Part shown: positions 13,787 to 21,203 of the stretch, piece after piece
Layout of the letters: each line of letters begins with the position of its first letter
Numbering within the stretch: the stretch's first letter is position 1
DNA from: a virus
Length of the DNA stretch: 44,353 nt
Virus record (IMG/VR): IMGVR_UViG_3300031673_000124
Coordinates: 1-44,353 of that record
Reading direction: 5' to 3' (one strand)
Program-made: the position numbers and the translations under genes
Notes under the pieces: generated by a model
The model's database searches: none
Told to the model about the DNA's origin: nothing
The model's input: only the letters and a program-made list of their open reading frames with translations

Positions 13787-14191
13787 ATGACCGAGCAGGG
13801 CAAGTTCGGCGAGCCGTGGGAGTTGAGTGTGGAGTGCGGGGCGTACATCATACGGGACGTGAACAGAACCACCATCTGTCGTGAGGTCAACATATCTCCT
13901 GGAGTTGCATATCGTATTGTGGCCTGCGTGAACGCCTGCGAGGGCGTGGAAGACCCGGCGGCGGAGATAGCCGAACTGAAGCGGCAGGCCGCCGACGCGA
14001 AGGTGGTCATCGACCGGCTGACGGACGAGATAAAGCGGTTGAGGGCGGAAGGAATCACCTTCTGCAACGATGCGAAATCTCAACACCTTATTCGGAAAAT
14101 ACGGGAAGCACAAGTGAGGGGCGATGGCTCTTTTGAGGCTTTCAGAGGTGCCCTTCTCGAATGGGCGCAGGCGCAAAAGGAGGGCGCATGA
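13787..14191 (+). CDS. Small phage protein with coiled coil, unknown
   Basis: 134 residues, ATG 13787 after GGAGGAATAGAA. The N-terminal part (WELSVECGAYIIRD ... YRIVACVNACEGV) resembles a family of short phage proteins common in accessory regions. It is followed by a coiled coil (EIAELKRQAADAKVVIDRL, about residues 65-90) and an acidic helical end. Function not known. Confidence 0.7.
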   Translation: MTEQGKFGEPWELSVECGAYIIRDVNRTTICREVNISPGVAYRIVACVNACEGVEDPAAEIAELKRQAADAKVVIDRLTDEIKRLRAEGITFCNDAKSQHLIRKIREAQVRGDGSFEAFRGALLEWAQAQKEGA

Positions 14192-14553
14192 CCATCACGT
14201 TCACGATTCCCGTGGTCACAAAGTCTGAATCGAATCAGCGGGAGCACTGGGCAGCGAAGGCCAAACGCGCCAAGACGCAACGAGGCGCGGCGCGATTGCT
14301 TACCCACCACACCATGACGGGCATTGACTTGCGTTGCCCGCTGAGGATTACCCTGACGAGGATCGCGCCCAGGGCGCTTGATGGGGACAACTTAGGCCCA
14401 GCCCTCAAGGCGGTGCGGGACGGCGTGGCGGAGGCGTTGGGCTTCGCCAATGACAGGGAATCGCCGCGGCTGTGGTGGCGTCACCGGCAGCGCCGGGGCG
14501 GGACAGGGGAATACGCGGTCGAGGTGGCGATAGCGGCGGGAATGAACAAATGA
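14188..14553 (+). CDS. RusA-like Holliday junction resolvase
   Basis: 121 residues, ATG 14188 overlapping the previous stop, with AGGAGG upstream. RusA-fold hallmarks: an N-terminal beta region, then ALDGDNLGPALKAVRDGVAEALG (D65, D67, D78), and further D89, in the place of the metal-binding Asp residues of RusA. Length fits the family (about 120). It would resolve recombination intermediates or branched DNA before packaging. It is coupled by ATGA overlap to the nuclease gene that follows. Confidence 0.75.
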   Translation: MTITFTIPVVTKSESNQREHWAAKAKRAKTQRGAARLLTHHTMTGIDLRCPLRITLTRIAPRALDGDNLGPALKAVRDGVAEALGFANDRESPRLWWRHRQRRGGTGEYAVEVAIAAGMNK

Positions 14554-15239
14554 CCGAGTGCGAACTGGCGGCAAAAGTTATCGAGTGGCTTGAACGCGCC
14601 CATTGGGACGTTTATCCAGAAGTCCAGATGCGGACAGGCGGCAACAGGGCCGACATCGTTGCTGTACGCTCTCCAATCACGATGGTTGTTGAAACGAAAA
14701 GGACTCTCGGTTTCGAGGTCTTTGACCAGGCGCTTGAGTGGTTGCCCTTTGCCCACTATGTGGCCGTGGCGACGCCGCTCAACCGCAGACGCAGGCATCC
14801 GCGAGAGACCCTTCGGATGCTTGCTGATACCACGGGCATTGGAATCCTTTATGTGTGGGAGGAATTCATCTCTTGGGGTCTCGCGCCCCGCCTCCATCGC
14901 CGGATAAGGAAAAACATAGCGAATTGCTGCTGCGAAGGGCACAAGACACATGGAAAGGCGGGCACAAATTATGGCGGATACTATACGCCTTATCGGGGCA
15001 CCATCGATAGCGTTAAGCGCATTTTGGCAAACGGACAGCCCATGCGTATGAAGGACCTGATGGACACGCTGGCCGATAGGCATCACTACGCAAGCGATCA
15101 GGTTGCCCGGTCGTGCATACCGCAGGCGCTTGGGAAATGGGAGACGGACACGTTTGATGTCCAGAGAGATGGACGACACCTGATTGTTCGGTTGAGGCAG
15201 GCGGCGATAGCGGCGGAGGCCGCAGGAGGCAAGGCGTGA
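14550..15239 (+). CDS. PD-(D/E)XK nuclease fused to a winged-helix domain
   Basis: 229 residues, ATG 14550 (ATGA overlap). Residues 1-115 show a restriction-like core: E24, D35 in GNRADIVAV and E48-x-K50 in VVETK, followed by an AxxAxP-type strand. This resembles MmcB/VRR-like repair nucleases. Residues about 150-215 look like a winged helix (SVKRILANGQPMRMKDLMDTL ... VQRDGRHLIVRL) that may bind DNA or sense the target. It could act in recombination beside RusA or in host DNA breakdown. It is an orphan: no restriction partner is seen. Confidence 0.7.
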   Translation: MTECELAAKVIEWLERAHWDVYPEVQMRTGGNRADIVAVRSPITMVVETKRTLGFEVFDQALEWLPFAHYVAVATPLNRRRRHPRETLRMLADTTGIGILYVWEEFISWGLAPRLHRRIRKNIANCCCEGHKTHGKAGTNYGGYYTPYRGTIDSVKRILANGQPMRMKDLMDTLADRHHYASDQVARSCIPQALGKWETDTFDVQRDGRHLIVRLRQAAIAAEAAGGKA

Positions 15240-15412
15240 CGTTTGAACAGATTCGGCGGCGGCTGTTTCGTGCGGGGAGCCGAGCCGGAGGCGGCGTCCT
15301 GATAACCGTGACGTTCGCCGACAACGACGTGCCGGATTTCCTGCGCGAACTCCGGCGGTTTCAGAGGCGGTCGGGAGTAGTCAGGATAGTGGCGAAGGGA
15401 GGCGGGGCGTGA
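15236..15412 (+). CDS. 58-residue basic protein
   Basis: GTG 15236 overlaps the previous stop, with GGAGG at 15226-15230. The product is Arg-rich (IRRRLFRAGSRAGGG, then FLRELRRFQRR) and ends in the KGGGA terminus shared with three other small genes. Too short for family recognition; it may bind nucleic acid. Confidence 0.6.
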   Translation: MTFEQIRRRLFRAGSRAGGGVLITVTFADNDVPDFLRELRRFQRRSGVVRIVAKGGGA

Positions 15413-15606
15413 GAGAACTGCGATGCAATAAATGCGAGGCTTTCTTGGGCATGGTGTGTGCCCGCACAATCAAGATTGACTGTGATGGTCACCACTACAC
15501 GATGCGTGCGCCTGCGATTATCGAGTGCAAGTGCGGCGTGACGAACGTGTGGTTCGGCGATGGAAGTCCAGCCATCGAGGCCGCAGGCGGGGAGGTGGAG
15601 GAGTGA
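15409..15606 (+). CDS. Small zinc-ribbon protein
   Basis: 65 residues, GTG 15409 overlapping the previous stop. CNKC near the start and IECKCGV in the second half give two Cys pairs, the usual four-Cys zinc ribbon. It ends GGEVEE, like the next gene. Function unknown. Confidence 0.65.
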   Translation: MRELRCNKCEAFLGMVCARTIKIDCDGHHYTMRAPAIIECKCGVTNVWFGDGSPAIEAAGGEVEE

Positions 15607-15749
15607 AACAGGATAAAAAGAAGCGTCCGCCCGTAGTTCTATCAGAGAAAGATGTTGAGGAGTTGATGGTGAAGTGGGCTATCGAAAAGATGGCAGACGA
15701 CGAGCAGATAGGCGACGGGCTTGATGAGAGCGGGGAGGTAGAGGAGTGA
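15603..15749 (+). CDS. 48-residue acidic protein
   Basis: GTG 15603 overlaps the previous stop (AGGAGTGA). A basic start (KQDKKKRPP) is followed by a helix (EKDVEELMVKWAIEKMADD) and an acidic end SGEVEE. The junction to the next gene is a near copy of the junction before it. No family recognised. Confidence 0.55.
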   Translation: MKQDKKKRPPVVLSEKDVEELMVKWAIEKMADDEQIGDGLDESGEVEE

Positions 15750-15919
15750 AATACTGTAAGCATTGCGGCTCGCCTCTCCGGCTTGACACGGAATTGACCG
15801 AGGGACGCAGCCACTTCGTCTGGTACAAGTGCACATTCTTCCCATGTGGCGCACTGTATCTCGTGGAGAAGCACGCAAAACATTCGCAGGCGAAAGCCGA
15901 AGGAGGGAACCATGCGTAA
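15746..15919 (+). CDS. 57-residue zinc-ribbon protein
   Basis: GTG 15746 overlaps the previous stop. CKHCGSPLRL at the start and CTFFPCGALY in the middle make a four-Cys ribbon like those of small phage transcription- or RNA-associated proteins. The stop lies inside the next gene's start region (8-base overlap). Confidence 0.65.
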   Translation: MKYCKHCGSPLRLDTELTEGRSHFVWYKCTFFPCGALYLVEKHAKHSQAKAEGGNHA

Positions 15920-16244
15920 AGCCAGCAAGTTGCGACGAATACCGATACGCAAAGGGCCTGAAGCCACTAAACTGCCAGACACGAGAGGCAACGACCTCGA
16001 ACGACGTGTACGGGAGACCGAAGAATCCGTGGCAGCGCTTATCAACCGTGTGTTAGAACTGGAGGCTCCAACGGGGGACAATACCGTTATCAGGCCGCTG
16101 TACTCTGTATCGTTAGAGGCAAGCGCGCTTACGGCATGGTTGAAACTACATGACGAGCAAATTACAGACCTCGAACGGCGCATGGGGGAGGGAGCACTTC
16201 CAGAGGCACTGAAAAAGAAGACAAAAGGAGGGAGCCATGTGTAA
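15912..16244 (+). CDS. Coiled-coil protein, unknown
   Basis: 110 residues, ATG 15912 after AAGGAGGGAACC. A basic N-terminus (RKASKLRRIPIRKG) is followed by two helical, coiled-coil-like segments (ERRVRETEESVAALINRVLE and LHDEQITDLERRMGE). Function unknown; overlaps the following secreted protein gene by 8 bases. Confidence 0.6.
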   Translation: MRKASKLRRIPIRKGPEATKLPDTRGNDLERRVRETEESVAALINRVLELEAPTGDNTVIRPLYSVSLEASALTAWLKLHDEQITDLERRMGEGALPEALKKKTKGGSHV

Positions 16245-17409
16245 GCGCATTACCGTAGTTCTGATAGTCCTACTCTGTGCCGGCCCGCTGTTTGCCAGCA
16301 GCCGCAAGCCCAGCAAGCCCGCAAAGGAGCCGAAGATCGCCGCGCCTGTCGAGCAGCCGCCGCCCGCTCCAGTTGTTCCCGAACCGCCGCCGGTTTCCGT
16401 TGTGCCGCCGGAGCCCATTCCGCCGCCGGTTCCCGTTCCGCCGCCAGTGCCAACGCGCCCGCGGATAAAGGCTGATTGGAAGTCCTCGACGGATGCAGGC
16501 TACCGCGCCTGGGCCGAGGCCAACGGCTTTACGGCCGCACAGTGGTGGGCGTTCTGGAGCATACCGCTTACGTACAACCCGTCGTATCCCTTCGGCGTGG
16601 AATCGGCGACCGCGAGAAGCTACTCCCTTGAGATGGAACGCGATCGTGTCCTGACGATGGCCAAGAAGCCCGACTGGATACTCCTTGACTGCGAATGGCC
16701 GCGGGGCGAGGCGACGCTGGCCAGGCGCGAGATGTTCCGGGAGGTCTCGCCCGCGTCGCAAATCTGGACAGGCCCGATACCGTGGGCAAATCCGAACCCT
16801 GCCGATTTCGACGGGTACGACGGAACCGTCACGTTCTACAACCCGAACTACGACAACCGCATGGGCGAGGACATAGCGTACGTTCTCGCTGCGGCACTCT
16901 ACGTCGGCAAGCCTTACATCATCATGCCCCAGCCCATCACCGGCGGGGACAACCTGCCGGGCATACCGGACGAGTTCCGGCGCGGCCTGGAGATTGCCTG
17001 CGTGGACGTGGACGGCAAGAACAACGGCCTCATGGCCTGGGGCACGGACAGGCTGTTCACATACCGCGACGATCCCCGCGTAGTCGAGATGATGTCCGCG
17101 TGGAAAGCCGCGACTCGGAAGCCGATGGACGCCAGTAAGGTTCGGCTCGTCAAGTTCACCGCCCGGAACCCGTTCGGCTACAACGAAGCCCTGCCGCTCT
17201 GCCGGATAGTATGGCACGCGGGCTTTGTGCCGAAACTCGACATGGCTGCGGGCCTGACGTGGGCGGACATCGCGGCTCCGGTGGGTTATGCCGACATGCT
17301 CGCCGCGTTCCGCGACTTCGGCCATCCGGCGCGGGTGAGGTACACGACCGAGCAGTTGCGGGAGGCCGTGCGGCACGCGGAGCAGGCGATGGCGGGGCAG
17401 GTGAAATAG
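16237..17409 (+). CDS. Secreted, proline-rich-linker protein with a barrel-hydrolase-like domain
   Basis: 390 residues, ATG 16237 after AAAGGAGGGAGCC. Residues 1-21 form a signal peptide (KR, hydrophobic VVLIVLL, cleavage near LFAS). Residues 22-76 are a Pro/Val/Lys linker. Residues about 80-330 resemble an alpha/beta-barrel glycosidase: strands such as DWILLDCEWP, IWTGPIPW, TVTFYNPNY and PYIIMPQP, with acidic residues at strand ends (D and E of LLDCEW). I cannot name a GH family. The last 45 residues share a motif (FGHPAR, then EAM-type helix) with the gene at 18091. An exported enzyme in an accessory region could act on the host envelope or be the lysin; unproven. Confidence 0.55.
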   Translation: MCKRITVVLIVLLCAGPLFASSRKPSKPAKEPKIAAPVEQPPPAPVVPEPPPVSVVPPEPIPPPVPVPPPVPTRPRIKADWKSSTDAGYRAWAEANGFTAAQWWAFWSIPLTYNPSYPFGVESATARSYSLEMERDRVLTMAKKPDWILLDCEWPRGEATLARREMFREVSPASQIWTGPIPWANPNPADFDGYDGTVTFYNPNYDNRMGEDIAYVLAAALYVGKPYIIMPQPITGGDNLPGIPDEFRRGLEIACVDVDGKNNGLMAWGTDRLFTYRDDPRVVEMMSAWKAATRKPMDASKVRLVKFTARNPFGYNEALPLCRIVWHAGFVPKLDMAAGLTWADIAAPVGYADMLAAFRDFGHPARVRYTTEQLREAVRHAEQAMAGQVK

Positions 17410-17413
17410 CCAC

Positions 17414-18073
17414 ATGAACACCATCCTTCAAGGCGACGCGCGGGCGCTGGCGGGAACGCTGGCGGAACCAGTGATACGCCGCGAATGGGCGATGCCGTCG
17501 CCAAACACTTTCAGCATCCGACCGATTGCGCGGCTCCTGGATAGGTATCTGGAAGGATGCAAGGTCATCGTTGATCCGTTCGCCCGCAACAGCAAGCGCG
17601 GAACAATTACCAATGACCTCAACCCGGATATGCACACGATGTATCACATGGAAGCCGGGGCGTTTTGCGGGATGCTCTTGGAGCAGCACATCGTCGCCGA
17701 TGCAGTCCTTTTCGACCCGCCATATAGTCCGAGGCAGATGGCAGAAGTTTATCAGAAGTACGGGCTGGAATTCACTACCCGCGACTCCCAAAGGGCCGTG
17801 CGCTTTCCCGTCTGCAAAAACCGCCTGGCCCGCCTTTTGCGAATGGGGGGCGTGGCGATAAGTTTCGGATGGAGCACTGCCGGCTTGGGTAAGAACAATG
17901 GCATGGAGATTATCGAGATTCTGATGGTGCCCCACGGCGGCGCGCACTACGACACACTTGTTACCGTTGAGCGTAAAGTGACCGACACGGCCAACCAGCG
18001 CATCGAGGCCGCGGCGCGGGGCCTGACGCTGGCGGAGCACGTCGGCGGGCAAGGGAGCCTGGTGAAGGCGTAA
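17414..18073 (+). CDS. DNA adenine/cytosine-N4 methyltransferase (DPPY)
   Basis: 219 residues, ATG 17414. The catalytic motif LFDPPY is at 99-104. The cofactor-side motif appears as VIVDPFARNSKRGTITNDLNP (split around 52-71), a form common in phage-encoded amino-methyltransferases. No target recognition domain is obvious and no partner restriction enzyme is seen, so it is probably an orphan that protects phage DNA or modifies host sites. Target sequence cannot be told. Confidence 0.8.
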   Translation: MNTILQGDARALAGTLAEPVIRREWAMPSPNTFSIRPIARLLDRYLEGCKVIVDPFARNSKRGTITNDLNPDMHTMYHMEAGAFCGMLLEQHIVADAVLFDPPYSPRQMAEVYQKYGLEFTTRDSQRAVRFPVCKNRLARLLRMGGVAISFGWSTAGLGKNNGMEIIEILMVPHGGAHYDTLVTVERKVTDTANQRIEAAARGLTLAEHVGGQGSLVKA

Positions 18074-18090
18074 GCAGAAAGGAGCGTGAC

Positions 18091-18453
18091 GTGCTGACGT
18101 TGGACAACCTGCGGGCGAAGTGGCCGGCGTGGACTGTGCGGGAAGGCGTAAATGTCTACGTCGCCAGTCATACGAGCAAGATACTATTCGTGGGCGCGCC
18201 GAGCCTCGCCGACCTCGACGAGGCCATAGCCGCCATCGAGGCGGGGAAGGAGCACGGGGCCGACCTTCAGGGGCCAGTCGTGGCGACGCCGGCGGACTAC
18301 GGCTACGCGCTCTCGGTCTTTCACGACGCGGGGCACCCGGCCCGGGCAGGGCACACCGCCGAGGAGATAAGAAACAAGGTGCGCGACATGGAGATCGCGA
18401 TGGGCGCGGGGCTCAGGTCCAAGCTCGTGGCAAAGGGGGCGGCGCCGAGATGA
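18091..18453 (+). CDS. Accessory protein sharing a C-terminal module with the secreted protein
   Basis: 120 residues, GTG 18091 after AAAGGAG (18078-18084). Residues about 65-108 (DYGYALSVFHDAGHPARAGH then TAEEIRNKVRDMEIAMGAG) match the end of the 16237 gene (GYADMLAAFRDFGHPARVRY then TTEQLREAVRHAEQAMAGQ). The first half differs. The module's role is unknown; it may be a protein-protein docking helix. ATGA overlap with the next gene. Confidence 0.65.
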   Translation: MLTLDNLRAKWPAWTVREGVNVYVASHTSKILFVGAPSLADLDEAIAAIEAGKEHGADLQGPVVATPADYGYALSVFHDAGHPARAGHTAEEIRNKVRDMEIAMGAGLRSKLVAKGAAPR

Positions 18454-18836
18454 TGCTGAGACAAACTCGGTTTGGCAAGGACGGCAACTGCTGGGCGGCC
18501 TGCATCGCTTCCTGGGTCGGTTGTCCGCTGGGAGACGTCCCGGACTTTAGCGAGATGCCTGGCCCGTGGCTTCTGCGCTGCGAAGAGTGGCTGGCCGCGC
18601 GCGGCTACGAGATACGCCTCGTTGCCGGACAAGCAGCCGGAGCCGCGAAGGCCAGCGGAGCGCTGCTCATCGCAGGCGGGATAAGTCCGCGCGGTGTCGA
18701 CCACAGCGTCCTGTGGCGCGGCAACGCGATGGTTTTTGATCCTCATCCGTCTGACGCCGGGCTTGTTGGCGAACCAGACTGGTTTGCGATTATCGAACGA
18801 AAGGAGCGCTGCCGAGATAAAGAGACTTCGCCATAA
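18450..18836 (+). CDS. C39/papain-like cysteine peptidase-like protein
   Basis: 128 residues, ATG 18450 overlapping the previous stop (a second ATG at 18453). GKDGNCWAACIASW gives the nucleophile C14; VDHSVLW gives H85 and MVFDPHPS gives D97, in the order Cys-His-Asp of C39-like peptidases. Related short proteins are common in environmental phages. Substrate unknown; it may process a phage or host peptide. No signal peptide. Confidence 0.7.
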   Translation: MMLRQTRFGKDGNCWAACIASWVGCPLGDVPDFSEMPGPWLLRCEEWLAARGYEIRLVAGQAAGAAKASGALLIAGGISPRGVDHSVLWRGNAMVFDPHPSDAGLVGEPDWFAIIERKERCRDKETSP

Positions 18837-18905
18837 AATTACCGGCGTGGATACCCATGCCCCTTGGGGCGGGGTAGTTTGCTTATCAGCACAACTCTAT
18901 TTTGG

Positions 18906-18941
18906 AAAGGAGGGGCGGCGTTTCGCGCCGCGAACACTATG
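18906..18941 (+). promoter_or_regulatory. Ribosome binding site bridged by a hairpin
   Basis: AAAGGAGG (18906-18913) is 25 bases from the only in-frame ATG (18939). Between them GCGGCG (18915-18920) pairs with CGCCGC (18926-18931) around a 5-base loop. If the hairpin forms, effective spacing falls to about 8 bases, the optimum. No other in-frame start codon lies between. Confidence 0.65.
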
Positions 18942-19523
18942 GAGATATCCCGGAAGAGGTTCTTCGAGCTCGTGCGTGAACAGGCCGAAAGGCTCCTGCA
19001 TACCGAGCATTGCACTTGCGCGGTCTGCCTGCGGCACGCGAAAACGAAGGAAGGCAGGCCCTGGCAATGTCCCGAGTGCGGGTACACCGGTACACCAGGC
19101 ATATCGGCGTGCTCATGCCTGGATGGTCGATGCAACGGCCTCGATTATGGGCAGCGTCGCACGGCGTGCACGCACGGCGTGCCCTACTGCCCCACCTGTC
19201 TTCACGGACGATGGCCAGAGAGCGGTTTTGCCATTCTCCGCGGAATCGCCGGAAAGATCGCAGAGGAGCAGGAAAACGAAGACTCGAAGGCGATCATCGC
19301 GATCATCACGGGGGCGGCATCGCGGATACAGAAGGCGGCAATACTCAGCGGCGCGTTGGCCGAGGGGAAAAAGCCGGACCCGAAGGGCATCCAGGCATTG
19401 CGTGCGATGCTCGAGGAAGCGGCCGCCTCGCTGCGGGCGGAGTGCATAAAACGCAACTGGCCCGTTGAAACGGGGGGCGATAAACCGGACCTATCATCGC
19501 CGGCGATAAAGGACGCGAAATAA
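18939..19523 (+). CDS. Cys-rich protein, unknown
   Basis: 194 residues, start ATG 18939 chosen because of the hairpin-bridged site. The first 90 residues hold about a dozen Cys in pairs (CTCAVC, CPEC, CSCLDGRC, CTHG, CPTC), probably two or three zinc sites. Residues about 100-160 are a long Ala/Ile/Glu helix. Function not recognised. Confidence 0.65.
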   Translation: MEISRKRFFELVREQAERLLHTEHCTCAVCLRHAKTKEGRPWQCPECGYTGTPGISACSCLDGRCNGLDYGQRRTACTHGVPYCPTCLHGRWPESGFAILRGIAGKIAEEQENEDSKAIIAIITGAASRIQKAAILSGALAEGKKPDPKGIQALRAMLEEAAASLRAECIKRNWPVETGGDKPDLSSPAIKDAK

Positions 19524-19529
19524 ACCGCG

Positions 19530-20651
19530 ATGGAAAGCACCGAGGGGGAAGACTGCGGCGAGAAGATCGTGAAGGGCCGGTCGCCCTTTCGGGATCCGCC
19601 ACGGTCGGCTATTTGGGTGGCTGGCATGAGCCATTCGTACCCTGGGCACCGGGAGAGGATGCGACAGCACCATGCGGCGATAGTCTGGCACTACTTGCAA
19701 CGGCCGGGCGAACTCGAAGAGCAGCGGGCATACGGGCAGTGCGAGACGGGCCTGGGGGCAATCGTGGAAAGAATCCAGACCCGCTGTGATGGTGACATGG
19801 CGGCCACGATGCGGCTTTTCGTCCACTGGGCGCCGGAGGAGGAGGAGAACGAGATGGAGAAGTTGCGGGCGATTTATTGCCCTACGGGGCGCGCGGCCGA
19901 ATACGGGGGCTTGGCGCTCAACCTGTACGACCGGTGCGCCTGCGGGTGCGTCTACTGCTACGCCAGGCGCCTGTGGCCGAAGGGGGACGCCACGCCCTCG
20001 CCGCGCAAGAATATCCTTCAGAAACTTGACCACGACGCGAAACGCCTCTGGGGCGATCCGAGGCCGGTATTCCTGTCGTTCCTCTCTGACCCGTATCCCG
20101 AAGTCGAGAAGAATTATGGCGTGACGCGGGCGGCGCTGGAGATCCTCGGCGCCGCTGGCCTGCGGCCGCGCATACTCACGAAACGGCCCTCGTTGGCGAT
20201 CGGGCGGGACCTGGACCTCCTGCGGTCTACTGACGCGGAGTTCGGCGTGACGCTGCACTTGACGGAACCATTATCTGCCCGCGAATTGGAACCGAATGCC
20301 GAGACCTTGGCGCAACGTGGCGCCGCGCTATGGGAAGCACATGAGGCACGGCTCAGGACGTGGGTATCGATGGAGCCGGTCTTCTATCCGGGTCAGGCGC
20401 TTGACATAATCGAACGACATGCTCCCGCCGTCGACGTCTGGCGTATCGGGAAGCTGAACCATTACCCGGGCATCGAGCGAGGTATCGACTGGGGGGCGTT
20501 CCTGGAGGCCGCAATCCTTCGTATCCCGTCGAATGTCGGCTACTACATCAAAGAGGACCTCTGGCAGTTCGCCCCGGCTGCGTTCCCATGGCCCAGGCAA
20601 CGCGACTGCACGAGGGCGAGGCCGGCAAACAAGGGGGGGGAGAATAAATGA
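19530..20651 (+). CDS. Radical SAM protein (spore photoproduct lyase-like phage family), with N-terminal extension
   Basis: 373 residues from ATG 19530, or 265 from ATG 19854. The latter follows a strong GGAGGAGGAG and matches where relatives begin (IYCPTGRAAEYGGLALNLYD). Counting from 19854, the radical SAM cluster CX3CX2C is C28, C32, C35 in RCACGCVYC. VFLSFLSDPYP and RPRILTKRPSL follow, typical of SPL-like radical SAM proteins that occur widely in phages without known function. The 108-residue extension is open throughout and contains helices and HWAPEEEE; both forms may be made. A 4-base overlap leads to the next gene. Confidence 0.85.
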   Translation: MESTEGEDCGEKIVKGRSPFRDPPRSAIWVAGMSHSYPGHRERMRQHHAAIVWHYLQRPGELEEQRAYGQCETGLGAIVERIQTRCDGDMAATMRLFVHWAPEEEENEMEKLRAIYCPTGRAAEYGGLALNLYDRCACGCVYCYARRLWPKGDATPSPRKNILQKLDHDAKRLWGDPRPVFLSFLSDPYPEVEKNYGVTRAALEILGAAGLRPRILTKRPSLAIGRDLDLLRSTDAEFGVTLHLTEPLSARELEPNAETLAQRGAALWEAHEARLRTWVSMEPVFYPGQALDIIERHAPAVDVWRIGKLNHYPGIERGIDWGAFLEAAILRIPSNVGYYIKEDLWQFAPAAFPWPRQRDCTRARPANKGGENK

Positions 20652-20992
20652 AGACGCTCGAGGAGATCAGGCAGGAGCTGGCGCAGCACCAGCAACGGGT
20701 CATCAATGCCGCAAGCGACGGTATGTCCGGCGTGATCAGGTGGAAGCATGTGATGCTTTATTACATCGCCTCCTGGGGCGGTGGGTGGGACCACGTCTCG
20801 GTTCACTGCGACGGCCGTTGCCCGATCTGGGACGAGATGTGCTTCATGCGGGATATTTTCTTCCAGGACTTCGAAACGATCCTTCAGTACCACCCTTCGA
20901 AGACGGACTACATTAACTGCCATCCTTACACGCTTCACCTGTGGCGGCCACAGGGTGAGGCAATCCCGATGCCACCGAAGGAGATGGTCTGA
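20648..20992 (+). CDS. DUF7694-like phage protein
   Basis: 114 residues, ATG 20648. The block SWGGGWDHVSVH, CPIWDEMCFMRDIFF, QYHPSKTDYINCHPYTLHLW is the conserved core of a small phage family (DUF7694-type) of unknown function. The Trp/His/Asp-rich core suggests a compact nucleotide- or ligand-binding fold. Coupled to the next gene by TGATG. Confidence 0.8.
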   Translation: MKTLEEIRQELAQHQQRVINAASDGMSGVIRWKHVMLYYIASWGGGWDHVSVHCDGRCPIWDEMCFMRDIFFQDFETILQYHPSKTDYINCHPYTLHLWRPQGEAIPMPPKEMV

Positions 20993-21171
20993 TGTGCCAA
21001 GACTGCAAGTGGGGCGATCTTCTCGCTGATATCAACGACATGATCGAGTCGGGCGAGTACGATTGGGCGGAGGATACGCTCGGCGGCATCGCTGACTGGA
21101 TCGAGGAAAACGAGCACTGCACCCCCGGGCAGAGAACCGCCGTGGAGAATATCAGGAATCGGGGGCAGTAA
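20992..21171 (+). CDS. 59-residue acidic phage protein
   Basis: ATG 20992 overlaps the previous stop. MCQDCKWGDLLADIND, then YDWAEDTLGGIADWIEENEHCT and QRTAVENIRNR, form two helices with a CxxC start. This is a recurrent partner of the DUF7694 gene in phages, in my recollection. Function unknown. Confidence 0.7.
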   Translation: MCQDCKWGDLLADINDMIESGEYDWAEDTLGGIADWIEENEHCTPGQRTAVENIRNRGQ

Positions 21172-21190
21172 AGTATAGGCTACTTTTTTT
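21170..21190 (+). terminator. Weak AT-rich terminator-like hairpin
   Basis: AAAGTA (21170-21175) pairs with TACTTT (21181-21186) around TAGGC, within a run of seven T (21184-21190). The stem is weak, so at most partial termination before the secreted OB-fold gene. Confidence 0.4.
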
Positions 21191-21203
21191 GAAAGGAGCG
21201 GAG

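Larger units (their letters stand above)
12542..15412 (+). repeat. Dispersed gene-junction repeats
   Basis: The 19-mer GAAGGGAGGCGGGGCGTGA occurs at 12542-12560, 12772-12790, 12978-12996 and 15394-15412. Each copy encodes the KGGGA end of one gene and gives the ribosome binding site, stop and GTG start of the next. Two other families behave alike: AAGGAGGCGTGAGGTG at 12115-12130 and 12335-12350, and a 21-base junction containing GGAGGAGTGAAA-type sequence at 15588-15608 and 15731-15751 (one mismatch). Confidence 0.9.

Noticed and set aside
12542-15412. Mobile element or transposon repeats
   Set aside because: The repeats are short, in one orientation and always at gene starts; no transposase, terminal inverted repeats or target duplications were seen.
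18851-18880. CCCCTTGGGG hairpin as a terminator
   Set aside because: Stem too short, almost no loop, and no T-run.
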